NCBI GenBank assembly: GCA_017889745.1
Contig: JAGGAG010000043.1
Span: forward strand, 1 to 28,953
Direction of reading: 5' to 3'
Length of the DNA: 28,953 nt
Source of the DNA: Gemmatimonadota bacterium
GTDB lineage: Bacteria > Gemmatimonadota > Gemmatimonadetes > Gemmatimonadales > GWC2-71-9
In this document: in pieces, positions 23,008-28,953 of the stretch
Position numbering within the stretch: position 1 is the first letter of the stretch
How the letters are laid out: each line of letters starts with the position of its first letter
Notes under the pieces: model-generated
Databases searched by the model: none
What the model was told of the DNA's origin: nothing
What the model saw: the letters and a program-made list of their open reading frames with translations, nothing else
Position numbers and translations under genes: made by a program

Positions 23008-24018
23008 TTACTGCGCGGGCGCCGCGGCGGGCGTCTCGCCCGCGATGGACGTCTTCGTCGTCTCCAGCCTGAAGAAGGGCACGCTCGCCAGGCTCTCGCC
23101 CTTCAGCGCCTTGGCGACCATTCCGCCCGCTACCACGCCGCCCTCCTGGAAGTCCGGGAAGAACGCGGCCGTGGCACCCTTCACCACCTCGAACGGCGAG
23201 GGTGAGAACACCGGCACCTTGTTCTCCTTCGCCACCTTGATGACGCTCTCGAACGCGGCGTGGGCGGCGTTCCCGTAGATCTCGATCGCACCCACCTTCT
23301 TGCCGATCAGCGCCGTCGTGGCTTCCGCGCCCTCGGTCGGGCTGCTGATCGGCACTGCCACCACCACCAGGCCCGCCTTCTTCGCCGACGCCGTCATCTT
23401 GTCCTTCATGCTCACCGCCAGCGGCTCGAGCGGGCTGAAGAGGATCCCGAGGCGCTTGACACCGGGCACCAGCTTCTGGATCAGCGCCACGCGGCGCTCC
23501 TGCTCCGGGTCGCCCAGGCCCGGCGAGTAGACGCCGGTGATGTTGGGCAGGTGCGACGAGTCACTGGTGCCGGCACCCGCCGCGAACGGATCGGACAGCA
23601 CGTTGAACACCACGGGGGTGTTCTTCACCCGCTCCACCGCTGCCTTGAGCGTCTCGTCCTGCAGGGCCACGATCACGTCCGCCTTGGCGTCGAGCGCCGC
23701 GTCGATCAGGCTGGGCAGGGTGGCCAGGTCGCCCTGGGCGCTGGAGATGGTGAACACGAAGTCCCGCCCCGGCTCGAGCCCCGCCTCCTGCAGGCCCACC
23801 TTGAGCGCATCCTCGCTCCACTCACTCCCCATCCAGTCGGCGGCCCGGATGATGGCCACGGTCTTGGGATTGGGCGCGGCAGCTGCCATCGCGGCGCTGT
23901 CCGCCGCCGCCTTCCCGGCTTCACCCTTCCCGCAGCCGGCCAGCCCGGTGACCAGAATGAGGGCCGACGCCGCCAGCGCGCGCGCCGGAAGGAACCGTGA
24001 ACCAGACCGCTCGAACAT
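23008..24018 (-). CDS. ABC transporter substrate-binding lipoprotein (ABC_sub_bind family)
   Basis: A 336-residue periplasmic binding lipoprotein, first gene of the operon. A signal peptide ends in the lipobox LVTGLAGC (Cys29), then a low-complexity linker rich in Ala. The fold follows with two Rossmann-like lobes: TVAIIRAADW, DVIVALQDETLKAAVERV, TPVVFNVLSDP, NITGVYSPG, KRLGILFSPLEPLAVS and KVPVFSPSPFEVVKGATAAF, all typical of PF04392-type binding proteins. The ATG at 24018 is preferred over an upstream in-frame start at 24102 because it begins at the signal peptide and has a G-rich ribosome binding site (GGGGGG) about six bases before. The ligand is unknown; tryptophan-like or purine-like molecules are reported for relatives. 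Confidence 0.92.
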   Translation of the reverse strand: MFERSGSRFLPARALAASALILVTGLAGCGKGEAGKAAADSAAMAAAAPNPKTVAIIRAADWMGSEWSEDALKVGLQEAGLEPGRDFVFTISSAQGDLATLPSLIDAALDAKADVIVALQDETLKAAVERVKNTPVVFNVLSDPFAAGAGTSDSSHLPNITGVYSPGLGDPEQERRVALIQKLVPGVKRLGILFSPLEPLAVSMKDKMTASAKKAGLVVVAVPISSPTEGAEATTALIGKKVGAIEIYGNAAHAAFESVIKVAKENKVPVFSPSPFEVVKGATAAFFPDFQEGGVVAGGMVAKALKGESLASVPFFRLETTKTSIAGETPAAAPAQ

Positions 24019-24052
24019 TGGAAGCCCCCCGGGGAAATGACGTGGCAATTGC

Positions 24053-24100
24053 GAAGCGCCTAAATGTAACACGACCCGCGACCCATGACTTGAGCGCTTC
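24053..24100 (-). promoter_or_regulatory. Possible promoter/operator of the ABC operon
   Basis: The 92-bp gap ahead of the binding-protein gene contains an inverted repeat, GAAGCGC (24053-24059) with GCGCTTC (24094-24100). On the minus strand a TACATT -10-like hexamer (24063-24068) lies between the arms, in TGTTACATTTA. The arrangement would suit an operator flanking a promoter, but the -35 match is poor. Confidence 0.3.
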
Positions 24101-24110
24101 ACTCCGACTC

Positions 24111-26918
24111 TTAACTGTTCTTTAGCAGCTTCTCGAACCTCGGATTCCCCTTGAGCGACGCGAACGTCGGATCGACCGCCAGGTACTGCGGTGTCAGGAA
24201 CCCCCCGTACTTTCGGATCTCCTCGATGAAGTCCAGCGCCCGAGCCTGGTTCCCCAGCACCAGCTCGGTGCGCGCCGCATTCAGGAGGATGTAGTTGTGC
24301 TGCACGGCGGCGCTGAGGTCGAGTGTCAGGGCGCGTCCGTAGGCCGCGCGCGCCTCGGCTGCCTTCCCGGCGTACGCCAGCATCAACCCGTACAGCACCG
24401 TCAGTTGCGCGTCCTTCGGAGAGGCCTCGGCCTGCGCTTTCGAACCTGCGAGCGCCGAATCGGCATACGCGCGCGCCTTGAGCGGCTCACCGTGCTGCCA
24501 GTATGCGGTGGAGAGCGACTGCCCCCAGAACGCCCGGTCGTTGTCGAAGGCCGACGGCGTCAGCCGGAACACCAGCTGCCGCTCGCGATCCTCCAGCATC
24601 CACGACGTCTCCTGGAATCCCGCGAAGTGCGCCGCGATGGCGGGCGCGGGAACACCGGACTCGATGGCCGAGCGGATCCCCGCCCGGGCCTCGTCCATCT
24701 TCCCCTGGGCCACCCGCGCGATGGCCACCCATTGGATCGCGTTCAGGTCTCCGGGCCGGACCAGCAGCGCGGTTGAAGCGGTGGCCTCCGCATCCGCCGC
24801 GCGACCCAGATAGACGTAAACCTGGGACAGGCTGTACAGCGTGATGTAGGATCGCGGATCGATCTCCCTGGCGCGCTCGAGCTTGGCCAGCGCCGACCCC
24901 AGGTCGCCGCCTCCCATGTCGGCAAGACCGGCCGCCGACAGCACCTCGGCGTCGGTCGGCGCCGCCCGCAACGCCAGGTCCATCTCCCCCCGCGCAAGGT
25001 CGCGGTTCTTCCCCACGAGCGAGTTGTATCGCGAGGCCGCGAGGTGGGTCTTTGCGGCGTCCGGGTCGAGCGTCACGGTGCGATCCAGCGCCTCCTTCGC
25101 GCGCCGGGCAATCTCCGGGCTCGCGAATCCGTTCGAATAGAGTCGGCTCGCCGTGATGGACAGTGCGGACCAGGCATCTCCGAACGTCGAATCCAGCGCC
25201 ACTGCCTGCTCCAGGTAGGCCATGGCCTCCCGCAGGCTGGCGGGGTCGGCGCCCTGGACTGCGCGTCCCTTGAGGTAGAGCTGGTAGGCCTCCACATTGT
25301 CGGTCGGCCGCCGGGCCACCTGCTGCTGTTCGGTGCCGCCGAGCGCCACGCCCAGTGCCCCCGCCACCCTCGTAGCGATCTGGGACTGCACCTCGAACAC
25401 GTCGGTGATGTCGGTGTCGAAGCTCTGCTGCCACTTCACGTCGCCCGAGCGGGCGTCAATGAGTTCCGGCACCACCTGCACCCGCCGCTTGCCGCTCTCG
25501 CCGCTGGCCCAGCGCACCGTTCCCACCAGCAGGTAGTCGGCACCGAGCTCCCCGGCGATCTCCTGCGGCTTCTTGGTGGTGCCCTTGTACTGGCTGGCGC
25601 TCGACGACGCGATCACCGCGAGCCCGCTCACCCGCGAAAGCTTCCCCCGCACCTCGTCGGCGATGCCGTCGGCGAAGTACTCGTCGCTCGACGCGCCCTG
25701 GTTCTGGAATGGCAGCACCGCAATGCGATTGCCGGCCTTCCCCGTGGCCTTGGGCGTCGTGCCACGCGACGCCATCACGGTCGCCGTCACCGCCCACACC
25801 ACGAGGGCACCCGCGCCCGCCATCGCGAGGTTGCGGAGCGTCAACCAGCGCTTCGGCATCGCGTCCATTACGGCTGACGCCGCCTTGGTACTGGCCGGCA
25901 GCACTTCCGTCGCCGGCGGCGTCACTGCCGGCGACGAGCCCGAGGACATCCCGGCCTGGCGCACGCTGTCGAGCGCCGTAACCAGCGCTTCGCCGGTGCT
26001 GTACCGGTCCACCGGATTCTTCGCCAGCGCCTTCTGCACCACCCCATCGATGGCCGGCGGCAGGCCCTGGCGCGCCCCCGTGAGCGCCCGCGGCGACTCC
26101 GTCAGGCTCCGCGTCAGGATCACCCGCGCACTCGGACCCGTGAATGGCGGCTCCCCCGCCAGCATCTCGTACAACACCGCCCCGGTCGCGTACACGTCGG
26201 CGCGGCCATCCACTTCCTTCTCGCCCGTCGCCTGCTCCGGAGCCATGTACTGGGGGGTGCCCACCGCGATGCCGGTGCGGGTCAGCTGCTCGCCCCCGCT
26301 GTCACCCACCGCGCGTGCGATGCCGAAGTCGGCCACCAGCGCATGGCCCTCACTCAGGAGGATGTTGGCCGGCTTGATGTCACGATGGATGATCCCGTGC
26401 CGGTGCGCGTACGCCAGCGCCTCCGCCACCTCGCGCGCCAGGCGCAGGGCGTCGTCCACTGGCAGGGCGCCCTCGCGCTGCAGCTTCTCGCGCAGCGTCT
26501 CGCCGGGCACGTACGGCATGACGTAGTAGAGGAGTCCCTCCGACTCGCCCGAGTCGTACATCGGCAGGATGTGCGGGTGGCTCAGTTGGCCCGCGATCTC
26601 GACTTCCCGAAGGAACCGCTCGGCGCCCAGCGTCGCGGCCAGTTCCGGCCGCATCACCTTTACCGCCACCTTGCGCTTGTGCTTCTGGTCAGTGGCCAGG
26701 TAGACCGTCGCCATCCCGCCCTCCCCCAGCACCCGCTCCACCTTGTAGCGGCCGGCGAGGGCCTCGGTCACTTTGGCGACTTCGAAGGCACCGGTGGTGG
26801 CCATGCGCGGCGGCACCCCCGGATCAGTGGGGGTCGCGACACCGCAATGCATGCAGAACTGCGCTTCGAGCGGCAGGGGGGTGCTGCAGGCCGGGCAGGA
26901 GCGTTCGCTGGTTTTCAG
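24111..26918 (-). CDS. Serine/threonine kinase with zinc ribbon, TolB-like and TPR domains
   Basis: A large membrane receptor kinase. Numbering from the ATG at 26804 (897 residues): glycine loop GEGGMATVYLA (27-37), Lys49, HRDIKPAN (140-147), DFG (159-161), APE (188-190), one transmembrane helix near 340-360, a FlgO/TolB-N-like domain (IAVLPFQNQG, YFADGIADEV, ADYLLVGTVRW), then TPR repeats to the end. Upstream of that ATG the frame still encodes a zinc ribbon, CPAC...CMHCG. The true start must therefore lie before 26852, yet no ATG, GTG or TTG is in frame. I mark CTG at 26918 as a candidate; an ATG at 26852 would cut the ribbon in half. It is divergent from a PP2C phosphatase. The stimulus is unknown. 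Confidence 0.88.
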   Translation of the reverse strand: MKTSERSCPACSTPLPLEAQFCMHCGVATPTDPGVPPRMATTGAFEVAKVTEALAGRYKVERVLGEGGMATVYLATDQKHKRKVAVKVMRPELAATLGAERFLREVEIAGQLSHPHILPMYDSGESEGLLYYVMPYVPGETLREKLQREGALPVDDALRLAREVAEALAYAHRHGIIHRDIKPANILLSEGHALVADFGIARAVGDSGGEQLTRTGIAVGTPQYMAPEQATGEKEVDGRADVYATGAVLYEMLAGEPPFTGPSARVILTRSLTESPRALTGARQGLPPAIDGVVQKALAKNPVDRYSTGEALVTALDSVRQAGMSSGSSPAVTPPATEVLPASTKAASAVMDAMPKRWLTLRNLAMAGAGALVVWAVTATVMASRGTTPKATGKAGNRIAVLPFQNQGASSDEYFADGIADEVRGKLSRVSGLAVIASSSASQYKGTTKKPQEIAGELGADYLLVGTVRWASGESGKRRVQVVPELIDARSGDVKWQQSFDTDITDVFEVQSQIATRVAGALGVALGGTEQQQVARRPTDNVEAYQLYLKGRAVQGADPASLREAMAYLEQAVALDSTFGDAWSALSITASRLYSNGFASPEIARRAKEALDRTVTLDPDAAKTHLAASRYNSLVGKNRDLARGEMDLALRAAPTDAEVLSAAGLADMGGGDLGSALAKLERAREIDPRSYITLYSLSQVYVYLGRAADAEATASTALLVRPGDLNAIQWVAIARVAQGKMDEARAGIRSAIESGVPAPAIAAHFAGFQETSWMLEDRERQLVFRLTPSAFDNDRAFWGQSLSTAYWQHGEPLKARAYADSALAGSKAQAEASPKDAQLTVLYGLMLAYAGKAAEARAAYGRALTLDLSAAVQHNYILLNAARTELVLGNQARALDFIEEIRKYGGFLTPQYLAVDPTFASLKGNPRFEKLLKNS

Positions 26919-27038
26919 GGTGTGTCCGTGGCGCTGGGGAGTGCTGTTCAGGAACGTGAAATAACGTGCAAGGGACCCGGCCTCGCAACGGGCACCTCCC
27001 CCGGCCCCCCGACCCTCACCCCTGGGACGGATTCGGGG

Positions 27039-27044
27039 TATGAT
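27039..27044 (+). promoter_or_regulatory. Possible -10 box of the PP2C gene
   Basis: TATGAT, five of six matches to the -10 consensus, lies 18 bp before the phosphatase ATG and is followed by a good GGGAGGA ribosome binding site (27049-27055). No clear -35 is visible. Confidence 0.35.
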
Positions 27045-27062
27045 GGGACGGGAGGATGAGCC

Positions 27063-27977
27063 ATGACCAGTATCGACCACGAACCCGCCGCCCCGGCCCA
27101 CCCGGCCGATCAGGCCGCCATGCGCAAGCCCCTCGACTCCGAGATCGACGTCTACGGCCTCACCCACCAGGGCAAGGTCCGCAAGACCAACCAGGACAAT
27201 TTCCTCGTCTGCACGCTCCACAAGCGCGTCGACGTCAAGTTCAGCAGCCTGGCCGAGGGCGATGACAACATCGCCGGCGAGGAGCGCCTCGCGTTCATCA
27301 TGATGGTGGCCGACGGCGTCGGCGGCACGGAGCATGGCGAGGCCGCCAGCCGCCTCGCCGTCGAGTCCGTCTCCAACTACGTGAGCGAGGCGATGCGCTG
27401 CTACTACGGGGCGGGAGGCAGCGGCAGCGAAACCTCCCTCTCCGAGGTCCTGGAGCAGGCCGCCCGCCGATGCCACGAGAGCGTCTGCCGGCACGCCGAG
27501 GAACAGACCATCCGCAGCATGGCCACGACGCTCACCCTTTTTCTGGGCGCGTGGCCCTGGATCTACCTCCTGCAGGTGGGCGACTCCCGCTGCTACCGCC
27601 TGCGCCAGGGCGAGCTCGCCCAGGTCACCCGCGACCAGACCATGGCGCAGGAGCTCATGGACCTGGGCGTCATGGCGCCCACTGAGGCGTCCCGCTCCCG
27701 GCTGTCCCACGTGCTCTCGAGCGCCATCGGAGGGCAGAGCTCCATGCCCATCGTCACCCGCATTCCAGCCGAGTGGCACAACGTGCACCTGCTCTGCAGC
27801 GACGGCCTCACCCGCCACGTCACCGACGAGCGCATCCGCGAAGTCCTGAGCACCATGACCTCGGCCCGGCAGGCGTGCGAGACCCTCCTGCAGGACGCGC
27901 TCGATGGCGGCGGCACCGACAACATCACCCTCGTGGTCGGCCGAGCCCTGCCTGAGCCGGAGATGCCGGCGGCCTGA
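27063..27977 (+). CDS. PP2C-family serine/threonine protein phosphatase
   Basis: A 304-residue cytoplasmic metal-dependent phosphatase that removes phosphate from Ser/Thr, the usual antagonist of Hanks-type kinases. All metal-binding motifs are present: KTNQDN (41-46, Asp45), MVADGVGG (81-88, Asp84), GDSRCYR (173-179), CSDGLT (245-250, Asp247) and GGTDNIT (283-289, Asp286). The first ~25 residues are a Pro/Ala-rich tail, and an insertion rich in Gly/Ser (about 116-125) is longer than in Stp1. The ATG at 27063 follows a strong ribosome binding site. It is transcribed divergently from the kinase at 24111, suggesting that the pair acts on common targets. Confidence 0.93.
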   Translation: MTSIDHEPAAPAHPADQAAMRKPLDSEIDVYGLTHQGKVRKTNQDNFLVCTLHKRVDVKFSSLAEGDDNIAGEERLAFIMMVADGVGGTEHGEAASRLAVESVSNYVSEAMRCYYGAGGSGSETSLSEVLEQAARRCHESVCRHAEEQTIRSMATTLTLFLGAWPWIYLLQVGDSRCYRLRQGELAQVTRDQTMAQELMDLGVMAPTEASRSRLSHVLSSAIGGQSSMPIVTRIPAEWHNVHLLCSDGLTRHVTDERIREVLSTMTSARQACETLLQDALDGGGTDNITLVVGRALPEPEMPAA

Positions 27978-28036
27978 CGCCGTCGACGCCTCCCGGACCG
28001 GCGCGCTATGGACCCGTCACGGCCGCCTTCCCGAAC

Positions 28037-28690
28037 ATGACAACCATCGGCTTGCTCGATCGCCCCGCGATCGTCCGGCGCGGCCAGCGGCTGACCTGGG
28101 CGACCATCGGGTATAACAGCCTCGAGGCTATCCTCGCTATCGGCGCCGGTTTCGTCGCGGGCTCCGTGGCCCTCGTGGGATTCGGATTCGACAGCGTGAT
28201 TGAGCTGGGGAGCAGCGTGGCCGGCCTGTGGCGGCTGCGGGCTGATGCCACGCCAGTCAGACGAGCGCAGGCTGAACGTCTTGCGCTCCTGGTGATTGGG
28301 ATCGCGTTTCTTCTCCTCGCGGCATACGTGCTCGTCGACGCCGGCCGGACGCTCCTCGCACGCACCCCGCCCGACGAATCGCTGCTCGGGCTGCTCATTG
28401 CAGCGGCGTCCCTGATCATTATGCCGCTCTTGGCTCGCGCCAAGCGCCGAGTCGCCGCGCAACTCGCCAGCCGAGCCCTGACGGCCGAGGCCAGGCAAAC
28501 ACAGATCTGCACTTACTTGTCGGCGATCCTGCTTGGCGGACTCGGGCTCAATGCTGCCTTTGGCTGGTGGTGGGCGGACCCAATCGCCGCGCTACTGATG
28601 GTCCCCCTGATTGGCTGGGAGGGCCTCGAGGCCGTCCGGGGCCGGACCGTGTGTGCAGCATGTTGTCCACCCATCGACCGGGCTCCCTGA
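28037..28690 (+). CDS. Cation diffusion facilitator-like metal transporter, membrane domain only
   Basis: A 217-residue membrane protein with about six helices resembling the CDF (zinc/cobalt/cadmium efflux) family. The second-helix motif is GFGFDSVIELGSS (48-60), where Asp52 and Glu56 occupy metal-site positions, and the fifth-helix equivalent is WWADPIAALLMV with another Asp. Typical CDF proteins have about 300 residues with a cytoplasmic metallochaperone-like domain. That domain is absent, and the protein ends soon after a Cys-containing tail (CAACC). Similar short forms occur in bacteria. The metal is unknown. The start at 28037 lacks an obvious ribosome binding site. It follows the phosphatase gene after 59 bp. 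Confidence 0.82.
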   Translation: MTTIGLLDRPAIVRRGQRLTWATIGYNSLEAILAIGAGFVAGSVALVGFGFDSVIELGSSVAGLWRLRADATPVRRAQAERLALLVIGIAFLLLAAYVLVDAGRTLLARTPPDESLLGLLIAAASLIIMPLLARAKRRVAAQLASRALTAEARQTQICTYLSAILLGGLGLNAAFGWWWADPIAALLMVPLIGWEGLEAVRGRTVCAACCPPIDRAP

Positions 28691-28737
28691 CCAGCGTCGG
28701 GCAGCGGCACCGGCGCGGACATTGGGACGGAGGGTAC

Positions 28738-28953
28738 ATGGCACGCACGGGTCGGCTCCTCGCCAGCATCGCACTCCTCGCCTTGGCGTGCGACGGTGAA
28801 ACCGTCGCTCCCACGTCGCTCGACGGCACCTACACTCTCGTGGCCGAGAACGATCAGCCGCTGCCGTCTGATCCCGCGGCGCCGTTCGGCTGTTGCCTCA
28901 CGCTGAGCGGCTCGATCAGCTTTGCGGCGGGCACCTACGACCTCCGCACGTCG
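28738..28953 (+). CDS. Hypothetical lipoprotein, N-terminal part
   Basis: The first 72 residues of a gene cut by the right edge. A short signal peptide ends in a lipobox (LLALAC, Cys18), followed by SLDGTYTLVAENDQPLPSD, reminiscent of small secreted lipocalin-like or beta-barrel proteins with a GTYTL strand. I cannot assign a family. GGAGG about four bases before the ATG at 28738 supports the start. Confidence 0.7.
   Translation, partial: MARTGRLLASIALLALACDGETVAPTSLDGTYTLVAENDQPLPSDPAAPFGCCLTLSGSISFAAGTYDLRTS

Noticed and set aside
26960..27818. Extension of the large kinase frame through the phosphatase gene
   Set aside because: The extension is antisense to a complete PP2C gene and has no protein-like features; the kinase begins near its zinc ribbon.
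1..28953. tRNA, rRNA, transposase, integrase or phage genes
   Set aside because: None seen on either strand; no cloverleaf-like segment or mobile-element protein motif was found by eye.

Overview
The window is about 29 kb of high-GC bacterial DNA, gene-dense on both strands, with 21 intact or partial genes and two loci that look broken. The best guess at origin is a Gemmatimonadota-like bacterium. The reasons are three Hanks-type serine/threonine kinase loci, one with TolB-like and TPR output domains and one with a PD40/TolB beta-propeller, several Gram-negative style lipoproteins, and very strong GC bias. This is an inference from gene style; no rRNA or tRNA gene is present to confirm it.

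Layout. Positions 1-2524 hold a partial selenium-binding protein/methanethiol oxidase (SBP56), an acetyl-CoA hydrolase/CoA-transferase and a divergent haem-binding DUF3365 lipoprotein. Positions 2694-4741 hold a kinase-beta-propeller receptor that has lost its middle and is out of frame at the junction. Positions 4768-5794 (minus) hold a tandem cupredoxin-like protein and a small basic protein. Positions 5947-8375 hold a 37-residue membrane peptide whose stop overlaps the start of a GRP-type sugar transporter, then a DUF2231-TPR membrane protein. Positions 8474-10674 hold a SulP anion transporter followed by a beta-carbonic anhydrase, a probable bicarbonate uptake and hydration pair. A 450-bp repeat-rich spacer separates these from a fatty acid desaturase (11128-12216).

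Positions 12560-15248 hold a membrane-PAS-GGDEF-EAL cyclic-di-GMP protein whose N-terminal membrane part is in another frame. Positions 15287-19903 are a probable operon: a U32 peptidase-like protein with Fe-S cysteines, a family 25 glycosyltransferase and a non-RD membrane kinase. It converges, sharing a CTAG stop, on a four-gene minus-strand ABC transporter operon (24018-19900) made of lipoprotein binding protein, STAS-domain protein, permease and ATPase. Positions 24111-27977 are a divergent kinase/PP2C phosphatase pair. A CDF-like metal transporter and the start of a lipoprotein gene close the window.

The least expected structures are non-coding. Two roughly 97-nt copies of an intergenic element (7375-7472 and 12228-12323) keep the same nested hairpin despite changed bases. 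A 64-bp tandem repeat carries an inverted arm at 10737-11039. A perfect 13-bp-arm palindrome is embedded in frame in the STAS gene. I see no CRISPR array, transposase or phage gene.
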